Assembly (NCBI GenBank): GCA_028622995.1
Contig: JAJQJQ010000088.1
Span: 62,001 to 126,000 of the forward strand
From: Panagrolaimus kolymaensis
Lineage: Eukaryota > Nematoda > Chromadorea > Rhabditida > Panagrolaimidae
Length of the DNA stretch: 64,000 nt
Direction of reading: 5' to 3'
A program made the position numbers and the translations under genes. Below are positions 1 to 11,376 of the stretch, in pieces (position 1 is the first letter of the stretch; every line of letters starts with the position of its first letter). The notes below the pieces were generated by a model. The model had not been told where the DNA came from and ran no database searches. It worked only from the letters and a program-made list of their open reading frames with translations.

Positions 1-29
1 CACTGCCAGAATTTACAAGTTTAATTATT

Positions 30-71
30 ATGGACGTTGCTTGCTTCATGGCAGCTTCATCAAACCAATAA
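30..71 (+). other. Conserved core containing a 13-codon micro-ORF
   Basis: The best conserved part of the monomer can be read as ATG, twelve further sense codons and TAA (MDVACFMAASSNQ). The three commonest substitutions in the left 57 kb fall on third positions and are silent: GAC/GAT, GCA/GCT and TCA/TCG. D-type copies end in L instead of Q. After about 57.2 kb many copies lose the start (ATA) or carry GTT to GGT, so coding constraint is not maintained throughout. No plausible ribosome context or longer frame exists. I treat this as a conserved DNA core, not a gene; the open frame may be chance. Confidence 0.35.
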
Positions 72-95
72 AATAGTTTCAAATTTTGGAATAAA
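67..95 (+). promoter_or_regulatory. Two AATAAA hexamers per monomer
   Basis: AATAAA occurs at 67-72 and again at 90-95. The second is followed within about 10-30 nt by GTGTT and the T8 tract, which resembles the downstream GT/T-rich part of a eukaryotic polyadenylation signal. The arrangement is repeated in most monomers on the plus strand, so plus-strand readthrough transcripts could be cut and polyadenylated almost anywhere. In such AT-rich DNA the hexamer also arises easily by chance, so this is a sequence observation with uncertain function. Confidence 0.25.
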
Positions 96-118
96 AAAAA
101 GTGTTAAAACTTTTTTTT
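93..118. other. Inverted repeat in monomer: 10-bp arms, 6-nt loop
   Basis: AAAAAAAAGT is followed by a six-base loop and then ACTTTTTTTT, its exact reverse complement. The structure recurs in nearly every monomer. The loop varies (GTTAAA, GTTATA, GTAATA, once GTACTA at about 38516) while the arms stay intact in most copies. Exceptions are five copies with a 4-bp deletion in the A arm (50350-52306), seven copies in which the right arm starts GC instead of AC (a T-G pair remains possible), one copy with AA replacing AC at 45355-45360, and late copies with A7T and T9. The dyad could extrude as a cruciform or be a protein site. Functional meaning is inference. Confidence 0.85.
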
Positions 119-3100
119 CTGTAATTCGATGAGAATCTTTTATCTTTTAGACACTGCCAGAATTTACAAGTTTAATTATTATGGATGTTGCTTGCTTCAT
201 GGCAGCATCATCAAACCAATAAAATAGTTTCAAATTTTGGAATAAAAAAAAGTGTTAAAACTTTTTTTTCTAAAATTCGATTAAAATAATTTCGATTTTG
301 GACACTTATAGAATTTATGCGTTTAATTATTATGGACGTTGCTTGCTTCATGGCAGCTTCATCAAACCAATAAAATAGTTTCAAATTTTGGAATAAAAAA
401 AAGTGTTAAAACTTTTTTTTCTGTAATTCGATGAGAATCTTTTATCTTTTAGACACTGCCAGAATTTACAAGTTTAATTATTATGGACGTTGCTTGCTTC
501 ATGGCAGCTTCATCAAACCAATAAAACGGTTTCAAATTTTTGGAATAAAAAAAAGTGTTAAAACTTTTTTTTCTAAAATTCGATTAAAATAATTTCGATT
601 TTGGACACTTATAGAATTTATGCGTTTAATTATTATGGACGTTGCTTGCTTCATGGCAGCATCATCAAACCAATAAAATAGTTTCAAATTTTGGAATAAA
701 AAAAAGTGTTAAAACTTTTTTTTCTGTAATTCGATGAGAATCTTTTATCTTTTAGACACTGCCAGAATTTACAAGTTTAATTATTATGGACGTTGCTTGC
801 TTCATGGCAGCATCATCAAACCAATAAAAAGGTTTCAAATTTTGGAATAAAAAAAAGTGTTATAACTTTTTTTTCTGTAATTCGATGAGAATCTTTTATC
901 TTTTAGACACTGCCAGAATTTACAAGTTTAATTATTATGGACGTTGCTTGCTTCATGGCAGCATCATCAAACCAATAAAAAGGTTTCAAATTTTGGAATA
1001 AAAAAAAGTGTTATAACTTTTTTTTCTGTAATTCGATGAGAATCTTTTATCTTTTAGACACTGCCAGAATTTACAAGTTTAATTATTATGGACGTTGCTT
1101 GCTTCATGGCAGCTTCATCAAACCAATAAAATAGTTTCAAATTTTGGAATAAAAAAAAGTGTTAAAACTTTTTTTTCTTTAATTTGATGAAAATCATTTT
1201 TCTTTTGGACACTGCCTCAATTTACAAGTTTATTTATTATGGACGTTGCTTGCTTCATGGCAGCATCATCAAACCAATAAAACGGTTTCAAATTTTTGGA
1301 ATAAAAAAAAGTGTTAAAACTTTTTTTTCTGTAATTCGATGAGAATCTTTTATCTTTTAGACACTGCCAGAATTTACAAGTTTAATTATTATGGACGTTG
1401 CTTGCTTCATGGCAGCATCATCAAACCAATAAAAAGGTTTCAAATTTTGGAATAAAAAAAAGTGTTATAACTTTTTTTTCTGTAATTCGATGAGAATCTT
1501 TTATCTTTTAGACACTGCCAGAATTTACAAGTTTAATTATTATGGACGTTGCTTGCTTCATGGCAGCTTCATCAAACCAATAAAATAGTTTCAAATTTTG
1601 GAATAAAAAAAAGAGTTAAAACTTTTTTTTCTTTAATTTGATGAAAATCTTTTATCTTTTAGACACTGCCAGAATTTACAAGTTTAATTATTATGGATGT
1701 TGCTTGCTTCATGGCAGCATCATCAAACCAATAAAATGGTTTCAAATTTTTGGAATAAAAAAAAGTGTTAAAACTTTTTTTTCTAAAATTCGATTAAAAT
1801 AATTTCGATTTTGGACACTTATAGAATTTATGCGTTTAATTATTATGGACGTTGCTTGCTTCATGGCAGCTTCATCAAACCAATAAAAAGGTTTCAAATT
1901 TTTGGAATAAAAAAAAGTGTTAAAACTTTTTTTTCTGTAATTCGATGAGAATCTTTTATCTTTTAGACACTGCCAGAATTTACAAGTTTAATTATTATGG
2001 ACGTTGCTTGCTTCATGGCAGCTTCATCAAACCAATAAAATAGTTTCAAATTTTGGAATAAAAAAAAGTGTTAAAACTTTTTTTTCTTTAATTTGATGAA
2101 AATCTTTTATCTTTTAGACACTGCCAGAATTTACAAGTTTAATTATTATGGACGTTGCTTGCTTCATGGCAGCTTCATCAAACCAATAAAATAGTTTCAA
2201 ATTTTGGAATAAAAAAAAGTGTTAAAACTTTTTTTTCTTTAATTTGATGAAAATCATTTTTCTTTTGGACACTGCCTCAATTTACAAGTTTATTTATTAA
2301 GGACGTTGCTTGCTTCATGGCAGCATCATCAAACCAATAAAACGGTTTCAAATTTTTGGAATAAAAAAAAGTGTTAAAACTTTTTTTTCTGTAATTCGAT
2401 GAGAATCTTTTATCTTTTAGACACTGCCAGAATTTACAAGTTTAATTATTATGGATGTTGCTTGCTTCATGGCAGCATCATCAAACCAATAAAATGGTTT
2501 CAAATTTTTGGAATAAAAAAAAGTGTTAAAACTTTTTTTTCTAAAATTCGATTAAAATAATTTCGATTTTGGACACTTATAGAATTTATGCGTTTAATTA
2601 TTATGGACGTTGCTTGCTTCATGGCAGCTTCATCAAACCAATAAAAAGGTTTCAAATTTTTGGAATAAAAAAAAGTGTTAAAACTTTTTTTTCTGTAATT
2701 CGATGAGAATCTTTTATCTTTTAGACACTGCCAGAATTTACAAGTTTAATTATTATGGATGTTGCTTGCTTCATGGCAGCATCATCAAACCAATAAAATG
2801 GTTTCAAATTTTTGGAATAAAAAAAAGTGTTAAAACTTTTTTTTCTAAAATTCGATTAAAATAATTTCGATTTTGGACACTTATAGAATTTATGCGTTTA
2901 ATTATTATGGACGTTGCTTGCTTCATGGCAGCTTCATCAAACCAATAAAATAGTTTCAAATTTTGGAATAAAAAAAAGTGTTAAAACTTTTTTTTCTTTA
3001 ATTTGATGAAAATCATTTTTCTTTTGGACACTGCCTCAATTTACAAGTTTATTTATTATGGATGTTGCTTGCTTCATGGCAGCATCATCAAACCAATAAA

Positions 3101-3936
3101 AAGGTTTCAAATTTTTGGAATAAAAAAAAGTGTTATAACTTTTTTTTCTGTAATTCGATGAGAATCTTTTATCTTTTAGACACTGCCAGAATTTACAAGT
3201 TTAATTATTATGGACGTTGCTTGCTTCATGGCAGCTTCATCAAACCAATAAAATAGTTTCAAATTTTGGAATAAAAAAAAGTGTTATAACTTTTTTTTCT
3301 GTAATTCGATGAGAATCTTTTATCTTTTAGACACTGCCAGAATTTACAAGTTTAATTATTATGGACGTTGCTTGCTTCATGGCAGCTTCATCAAACCAAT
3401 AAAATAGTTTCAAATTTTGGAATAAAAAAAAGTGTTATAACTTTTTTTTCTGTAATTCGATGAGAATCTTTTATCTTTTAGACACTGCCAGAATTTACAA
3501 GTTTAATTATTATGGACGTTGCTTGCTTCATGGCAGCTTCATCAAACCAATAAAATAGTTTCAAATTTTGGAATAAAAAAAAGTGTTAAAACTTTTTTTT
3601 CTTTAATTTGATGAAAATCATTTTTCTTTTGGACACTGCCTCAATTTACAAGTTTATTTATTATGGACGTTGCTTGCTTCATGGCAGCATCATCAAACCA
3701 ATAAAACGGTTTCAAATTTTTGGAATAAAAAAAAGTGTTAAAACTTTTTTTTCTGTAATTCGATGAGAATCTTTTATCTTTTAGACACTGCCAGAATTTA
3801 CAAGTTTAATTATTATGGACGTTGCTTGCTTCATGGCAGCTTCATCAAACCAATAAAATAGTTTCAAATTTTGGAATAAAAAAAAGTGTTATAACTTTTT
3901 TTTCTGTAATTCGATGAGAATCTTTTATCTTTTAGA

Positions 3937-5302
3937 CACTGCCAGAATTTACAAGTTTAATTATTATGGATGTTGCTTGCTTCATGGCAGCATCATCAAA
4001 CCAATAAAATGGTTTCAAATTTTTGGAATAAAAAAAAGTGTTAAAACTTTTTTTTCTAAAATTCTATTAAAATAATTTCGATTTTGGACACTTATAGAAT
4101 TTATGCGTTTAATTATTATGGACGTTGCTTGCTTCATGGCAGCTTCATCAAACCAATAAAATAGTTTCAAATTTTGGAATAAAAAAAAGTGTTAAAACTT
4201 TTTTTTCTTTAATTTGATGAAAATCATTTTTCTTTTGGACACTGCCTCAATTTACAAGTTTATTTATTATGGACGTTGCTTGCTTCATGGCAGCATCATC
4301 AAACCAATAAAACGGTTTCAAATTTTTGGAATAAAAAAAAGTGTTAAAACTTTTTTTTCTGTAATTCGATGAGAATCTTTTATCTTTTAGACACTGCCAG
4401 AATTTACAAGTTTAATTATTATGGATGTTGCTTGCTTCATGGCAGCATCATCAAACCAATAAAATAGTTTCAAATTTTTGGAATAAAAAAAAGTGTTAAA
4501 ACTTTTTTTTCTTTAATTTGATGAAAATCATTTTTCTTTTGGACACTGCCTCAATTTACAAGTTTATTTATTATGGACGTTGCTTGCTTCATGGCAGCAT
4601 CATCAAACCAATAAAATGGTTTCAAATTTTTGGAATAAAAAAAAGTGTTAAAACTTTTTTTTCTAAAATTCTATTAAAATAATTTCGATTTTGGACACTT
4701 ATAGAATTTATGCGTTTAATTATTATGGACGTTGCTTGCTTCATGGCAGCTTCATCAAACCAATAAAATAGTTTCAAATTTTTGGAATAAAAAAAAGTGT
4801 TAAAACTTTTTTTTCTGTAATTCGATGAGAATCTTTTATCTTTTAGACACTGCCAGAATTTACAAGTTTATTTATTATGGACGTTGCTTGCTTCATGGCA
4901 GCATCATCAAACCAATAAAATAGTTTCAAATTTTGGAATAAAAAAAAGTGTTAAAACTTTTTTTTCTTTAATTTGATGAAAATCATTTTTCTTTTGGACA
5001 CTGCCTCAATTTACAAGTTTATTTATTATGGACGTTGCTTGCTTCATGGCAGCATCATCAAACCAATAAAATGGTTTCAAATTTTTGGAATAAAAAAAAG
5101 TGTTAAAACTTTTTTTTCTAAAATTCTATTAAAATAATTTCGATTTTGGACACTTATAGAATTTATGCGTTTAATTATTATGGACGTTGCTTGCTTCATG
5201 GCAGCTTCATCAAACCAATAAAATAGTTTCAAATTTTTGGAATAAAAAAAAGTGTTAAAACTTTTTTTTCTGTAATTCGATGAGAATCTTTTATCTTTTA
5301 GA
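3937..5302 (+). repeat. Nine-monomer segment, copy 1 of a 3,338-bp-spaced duplication
   Basis: Monomer order is A-C-B-A-B-C-A-B-C. It matches 7275-8641 at every diagnostic site I compared (GAC/GAT, GCA/GCT, TAG/CGG/TGG, linker type). One exception is a T-run of four here against five in the other copy, which makes this copy 1 bp shorter. The matching rare combination of TAG with five T supports a true segmental duplication. Confidence 0.75.
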
Positions 5303-7274
5303 CACTGCCAGAATTTACAAGTTTATTTATTATGGACGTTGCTTGCTTCATGGCAGCATCATCAAACCAATAAAATAGTTTCAAATTTTGGAATAAAAAA
5401 AAGTGTTAAAACTTTTTTTTCTGTAATTCGATGAGAATCTTTTATCTTTTAGACACTGCCTGAATTTACAAGTTTATTTATTATGGACGTTGCTTGCTTC
5501 ATGGCAGCATCATCAAACCAATAAAATAGTTTCAAATTTTGGAATAAAAAAAAGTGTTAAAACTTTTTTTTCTTTAATTTGATGAAAATCATTTTTCTTT
5601 TGGACACTGCCTCAATTTACAAGTTTATTTATTATGGACGTTGCTTGCTTCATGGCAGCATCATCAAACCAATAAAATAGTTTCAAATTTTTGGAATAAA
5701 AAAAAGTGTTAAAACTTTTTTTTCTTTAATTTGATGAAAATCATTTTTCTTTTGGACACTGCCTCAATTTACAAGTTTATTTATTATGGACGTTGCTTGC
5801 TTCATGGCAGCATCATCAAACCAATAAAATGGTTTCAAATTTTTGGAATAAAAAAAAGTGTTAAAACTTTTTTTTCTAAAATTCTATTAAAATAATTTCG
5901 ATTTTGGACACTTATAGAATTTATGCGTTTAATTATTATGGACGTTGCTTGCTTCATGGCAGCTTCATCAAACCAATAAAATAGTTTCAAATTTTTGGAA
6001 TAAAAAAAAGTGTTAAAACTTTTTTTTCTGTAATTCGATGAGAATCTTTTATCTTTTAGACACTGCCAGAATTTACAAGTTTAATTATTATGGATGTTGC
6101 TTGCTTCATGGCAGCATCATCAAACCAATAAAATAGTTTCAAATTTTGGAATAAAAAAAAGTGTTAAAACTTTTTTTTCTGTAATTCGATGAGAATCTTT
6201 TATCTTTTAGACACTGCCAGAATTTACAAGTTTAATTATTATGGACGTTGCTTGCTTCATGGCAGCATCATCAAACCAATAAAAAGGTTTCAAATTTTTG
6301 GAATAAAAAAAAGTGTTAAAACTTTTTTTTCTGTAATTCGATGAGAATCTTTTATCTTTTAGACACTGCCAGAATTTACAAGTTTAATTATTATGGACGT
6401 TGCTTGCTTCATGGCAGCATCATCAAACCAATAAAAAGGTTTCAAATTTTTGGAATAAAAAAAAGTGTTAAAACTTTTTTTTCTGTAATTCGATGAGAAT
6501 CTTTTATCTTTTAGACACTGCCAGAATTTACAAGTTTAATTATTATGGATGTTGCTTGCTTCATGGCAGCATCATCAAACCAATAAAATGGTTTCAAATT
6601 TTTGGAATAAAAAAAAGTGTTAAAACTTTTTTTTCTGTAATTCGATGAGAATCTTTTATCTTTTAGACACTGCCAGAATTTACAAGTTTAATTATTATGG
6701 ATGTTGCTTGCTTCATGGCAGCATCATCAAACCAATAAAAAGGTTTCAAATTTTTGGAATAAAAAAAAGTGTTAAAACTTTTTTTTCTGTAATTCGATGA
6801 GAATCTTTTATCTTTTAGACACTGCCAGAATTTACAAGTTTAATTATTATGGATGTTGCTTGCTTCATGGCAGCATCATCAAACCAATAAAATGGTTTCA
6901 AATTTTTGGAATAAAAAAAAGTGTTAAAACTTTTTTTTCTAAAATTCTATTAAAATAATTTCGATTTTGGACACTTATAGAATTTATGCGTTTAATTATT
7001 ATGGACGTTGCTTGCTTCATGGCAGCTTCATCAAACCAATAAAATAGTTTCAAATTTTGGAATAAAAAAAAGTGTTAAAACTTTTTTTTCTTTAATTTGA
7101 TGAAAATCATTTTTCTTTTGGACACTGCCTCAATTTACAAGTTTATTTATTATGGACGTTGCTTGCTTCATGGCAGCATCATCAAACCAATAAAACGGTT
7201 TCAAATTTTTGGAATAAAAAAAAGTGTTAAAACTTTTTTTTCTGTAATTCGATGAGAATCTTTTATCTTTTAGA

Positions 7275-8641
7275 CACTGCCAGAATTTACAAGTTTAATT
7301 ATTATGGATGTTGCTTGCTTCATGGCAGCATCATCAAACCAATAAAATGGTTTCAAATTTTTGGAATAAAAAAAAGTGTTAAAACTTTTTTTTCTAAAAT
7401 TCTATTAAAATAATTTCGATTTTGGACACTTATAGAATTTATGCGTTTAATTATTATGGACGTTGCTTGCTTCATGGCAGCTTCATCAAACCAATAAAAT
7501 AGTTTCAAATTTTGGAATAAAAAAAAGTGTTAAAACTTTTTTTTCTTTAATTTGATGAAAATCATTTTTCTTTTGGACACTGCCTCAATTTACAAGTTTA
7601 TTTATTATGGACGTTGCTTGCTTCATGGCAGCATCATCAAACCAATAAAACGGTTTCAAATTTTTGGAATAAAAAAAAGTGTTAAAACTTTTTTTTCTGT
7701 AATTCGATGAGAATCTTTTATCTTTTAGACACTGCCAGAATTTACAAGTTTAATTATTATGGATGTTGCTTGCTTCATGGCAGCATCATCAAACCAATAA
7801 AATAGTTTCAAATTTTTGGAATAAAAAAAAGTGTTAAAACTTTTTTTTCTTTAATTTGATGAAAATCATTTTTCTTTTGGACACTGCCTCAATTTACAAG
7901 TTTATTTATTATGGACGTTGCTTGCTTCATGGCAGCATCATCAAACCAATAAAATGGTTTCAAATTTTTGGAATAAAAAAAAGTGTTAAAACTTTTTTTT
8001 CTAAAATTCTATTAAAATAATTTCGATTTTGGACACTTATAGAATTTATGCGTTTAATTATTATGGACGTTGCTTGCTTCATGGCAGCTTCATCAAACCA
8101 ATAAAATAGTTTCAAATTTTTGGAATAAAAAAAAGTGTTAAAACTTTTTTTTCTGTAATTCGATGAGAATCTTTTATCTTTTAGACACTGCCAGAATTTA
8201 CAAGTTTATTTATTATGGACGTTGCTTGCTTCATGGCAGCATCATCAAACCAATAAAATAGTTTCAAATTTTTGGAATAAAAAAAAGTGTTAAAACTTTT
8301 TTTTCTTTAATTTGATGAAAATCATTTTTCTTTTGGACACTGCCTCAATTTACAAGTTTATTTATTATGGACGTTGCTTGCTTCATGGCAGCATCATCAA
8401 ACCAATAAAATGGTTTCAAATTTTTGGAATAAAAAAAAGTGTTAAAACTTTTTTTTCTAAAATTCTATTAAAATAATTTCGATTTTGGACACTTATAGAA
8501 TTTATGCGTTTAATTATTATGGACGTTGCTTGCTTCATGGCAGCTTCATCAAACCAATAAAATAGTTTCAAATTTTTGGAATAAAAAAAAGTGTTAAAAC
8601 TTTTTTTTCTGTAATTCGATGAGAATCTTTTATCTTTTAGA
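7275..8641 (+). repeat. Nine-monomer segment, copy 2 of the 3,338-bp-spaced duplication
   Basis: This is the partner of 3937-5302. The two diverge at both flanks: the preceding monomer is B here but A in copy 1, and the following A monomer has GCT here but GCA in copy 1. Those changes set the limits of the duplicated block. Confidence 0.75.
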
Positions 8642-11376
8642 CACTGCCAGAATTTACAAGTTTATTTATTATGGACGTTGCTTGCTTCATGGCAGCTTCA
8701 TCAAACCAATAAAATAGTTTCAAATTTTTGGAATAAAAAAAAGTGTTAAAACTTTTTTTTCTGTAATTCGATGAGAATCTTTTATCTTTTAGACACTGCC
8801 AGAATTTACAAGTTTAATTATTATGGATGTTGCTTGCTTCATGGCAGCATCATCAAACCAATAAAATAGTTTCAAATTTTGGAATAAAAAAAAGTGTTAA
8901 AACTTTTTTTTCTGTAATTCGATGAGAATCTTTTATCTTTTAGACACTGCCAGAATTTACAAGTTTAATTATTATGGACGTTGCTTGCTTCATGGCAGCA
9001 TCATCAAACCAATAAAAAGGTTTCAAATTTTTGGAATAAAAAAAAGTGTTAAAACTTTTTTTTCTGTAATTCGATGAGAATCTTTTATCTTTTAGACACT
9101 GCCAGAATTTACAAGTTTAATTATTATGGACGTTGCTTGCTTCATGGCAGCTTCATCAAACCAATAAAACGGTTTCAAATTTTTGGAATAAAAAAAAGTG
9201 TTAAAACTTTTTTTTCTGTAATTCGATGAGAATCTTTTATCTTTTAGACACTGCCAGAATTTACAAGTTTAATTATTATGGATGTTGCTTGCTTCATGGC
9301 AGCATCATCAAACCAATAAAAAGGTTTCAAATTTTTGGAATAAAAAAAAGTGTTAAAACTTTTTTTTCTGTAATTCGATGAGAATCTTTTATCTTTTAGA
9401 CACTGCCAGAATTTACAAGTTTATTTATTATGGACGTTGCTTGCTTCATGGCAGCTTCATCAAACCAATAAAACGGTTTCAAATTTTTGGAATAAAAAAA
9501 AGTGTTAAAACTTTTTTTTCTGTAATTCGATGAGAATCTTTTATCTTTTAGACACTGCCAGAATTTACAAGTTTATTTATTATGGACGTTGCTTGCTTCA
9601 TGGCAGCTTCATCAAACCAATAAAACGGTTTCAAATTTTTGGAATAAAAAAAAGTGTTAAAACTTTTTTTTCTGTAATTCGATGAGAATCTTTTATCTTT
9701 TAGACACTGCCAGAATTTACAAGTTTAATTATTATGGATGTTGCTTGCTTCATGGCAGCATCATCAAACCAATAAAAAGGTTTCAAATTTTTGGAATAAA
9801 AAAAAGTGTTAAAACTTTTTTTTCTGTAATTCGATGAGAATCTTTTATCTTTTAGACACTGCCAGAATTTACAAGTTTATTTATTATGGACGTTGCTTGC
9901 TTCATGGCAGCTTCATCAAACCAATAAAACGGTTTCAAATTTTTGGAATAAAAAAAAGTGTTAAAACTTTTTTTTCTGTAATTCGATGAGAATCTTTTAT
10001 CTTTTAGACACTGCCAGAATTTACAAGTTTAATTATTATGGATGTTGCTTGCTTCATGGCAGCATCATCAAACCAATAAAAAGGTTTCAAATTTTTGGAA
10101 TAAAAAAAAGTGTTAAAACTTTTTTTTCTGTAATTCGATGAGAATCTTTTATCTTTTAGACACTGCCAGAATTTACAAGTTTATTTATTATGGACGTTGC
10201 TTGCTTCATGGCAGCTTCATCAAACCAATAAAACGGTTTCAAATTTTTGGAATAAAAAAAAGTGTTAAAACTTTTTTTTCTGTAATTCGATGAGAATCTT
10301 TTATCTTTTAGACACTGCCAGAATTTACAAGTTTATTTATTATGGACGTTGCTTGCTTCATGGCAGCATCATCAAACCAATAAAACGGTTTCAAATTTTT
10401 GGAATAAAAAAAAGTGTTAAAACTTTTTTTTCTGTAATTCGATGAGAATCTTTTATCTTTTAGACACTGCCAGAATTTACAAGTTTATTTATTATGGACG
10501 TTGCTTGCTTCATGGCAGCTTCATCAAACCAATAAAACGGTTTCAAATTTTTGGAATAAAAAAAAGTGTTAAAACTTTTTTTTCTGTAATTCGATGAGAA
10601 TCTTTTATCTTTTAGACACTGCCAGAATTTACAAGTTTATTTATTATGGACGTTGCTTGCTTCATGGCAGCTTCATCAAACCAATAAAACGGTTTCAAAT
10701 TTTTGGAATAAAAAAAAGTGTTAAAACTTTTTTTTCTGTAATTCGATGAGAATCTTTTATCTTTTAGACACTGCCAGAATTTACAAGTTTATTTATTATG
10801 GACGTTGCTTGCTTCATGGCAGCTTCATCAAACCAATAAAATAGTTTCAAATTTTTGGAATAAAAAAAAGTGTTAAAACTTTTTTTTCTGTAATTCGATG
10901 AGAATCTTTTATCTTTTAGACACTGCCAGAATTTACAAGTTTAATTATTATGGATGTTGCTTGCTTCATGGCAGCATCATCAAACCAATAAAAAGGTTTC
11001 AAATTTTTGGAATAAAAAAAAGTGTTAAAACTTTTTTTTCTGTAATTCGATGAGAATCTTTTATCTTTTAGACACTGCCAGAATTTACAAGTTTATTTAT
11101 TATGGACGTTGCTTGCTTCATGGCAGCTTCATCAAACCAATAAAACGGTTTCAAATTTTTGGAATAAAAAAAAGTGTTAAAACTTTTTTTTCTGTAATTC
11201 GATGAGAATCTTTTATCTTTTAGACACTGCCAGAATTTACAAGTTTATTTATTATGGACGTTGCTTGCTTCATGGCAGCTTCATCAAACCAATAAAACGG
11301 TTTCAAATTTTTGGAATAAAAAAAAGTGTTAAAACTTTTTTTTCTGTAATTCGATGAGAATCTTTTATCTTTTATA
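8642..11376 (+). repeat. Satellite domain 3: pure family A (18 monomers)
   Basis: All linkers are family A, and all but one copy are 152 bp. Two haplotypes interleave: GAT-GCA-AGG with an AATTATT core flank, and GAC-GCT-CGG with TTTATTTATT. They form short 304-bp alternations around 9727-10334. The combination of an A head with a TTTATTTATT flank (usually a B feature) suggests an old A/B exchange that was then amplified here. Confidence 0.9.

Larger units (their letters stand above)
1..151 (+). repeat. Reference monomer (family A)
   Basis: This first complete copy defines the numbering used here. Positions 1-29 are the family-specific head (CACTGCCAGAATTT). Positions 30-66 are the conserved, relatively GC-rich core. 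Positions 67-92 are an A/T-rich spacer with the main haplotype sites (TAG, AGG, CGG or TGG, then TTTTGG, TTTTTGG or TTTCGG). Positions 93-118 are the inverted repeat. Positions 119-151 are the family-specific linker. G+C is 42 of 151 bases, about 28%. The 151-bp length goes with TAG plus four T; CGG, AGG and TGG copies usually have five T and are 152 bp. Exceptions (TAG with five T in about 4.4-8.9 kb; AGG with four T in about 0.8-1.5 kb) look like recombinants. Confidence 0.95.
1..3936 (+). repeat. Satellite domain 1: A/B/C mosaic (26 monomers)
   Basis: Monomers of all three linker families alternate without a long regular unit. Five C linkers occur (near 272, 582, 1787, 2551, 2855), all of the TTCGATT form. 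GAC and GAT core alleles are mixed. Two linkers (1631-1665 and 2086-2122) begin as family B and end as family A, so they are chimeric. One B copy has ATTAAGG instead of ATTATGG (2300). One copy has GAGTTAAAAC in place of GTGTTAAAAC (about 1613). No gene is present. Confidence 0.9.
3937..8641 (+). repeat. Satellite domain 2: A/B/C mosaic with TTCTATT-type C linkers (31 monomers)
   Basis: Eight C linkers occur, and all switch from TTCGATT to TTCTATT at the left edge of this domain, which marks a homogenisation boundary. C-B-A order recurs at 4089, 6977 and 7427. Many TAG spacers here have five T, a combination rare elsewhere. The domain contains two copies, 3,338 bp apart, of a nine-monomer segment, annotated separately. 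One A copy has CACTGCCTGAATTT (about 5455-5468), mixing the A and B heads. Confidence 0.9.

Noticed and set aside
12..26. Yeast-type replication origin consensus in the AT-rich head (ATTTACAAGTTTA)
   Set aside because: It has an extra base relative to the 11-bp consensus, and such motifs are expected by chance at about 72% A+T.
72..90. tRNA-like B box (GGTTTCAAAT resembling GGTTCGAAT) suggesting a tRNA-derived SINE
   Set aside because: The match is poor, there is no A box upstream at the right distance, and the array shows no SINE ends or target-site duplications.
93..118. Rho-independent terminator (hairpin followed by T run)
   Set aside because: The stem is A/T with only one G-C pair and the T run is itself the arm. 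The context is a eukaryotic satellite, so a bacterial terminator is not supported.
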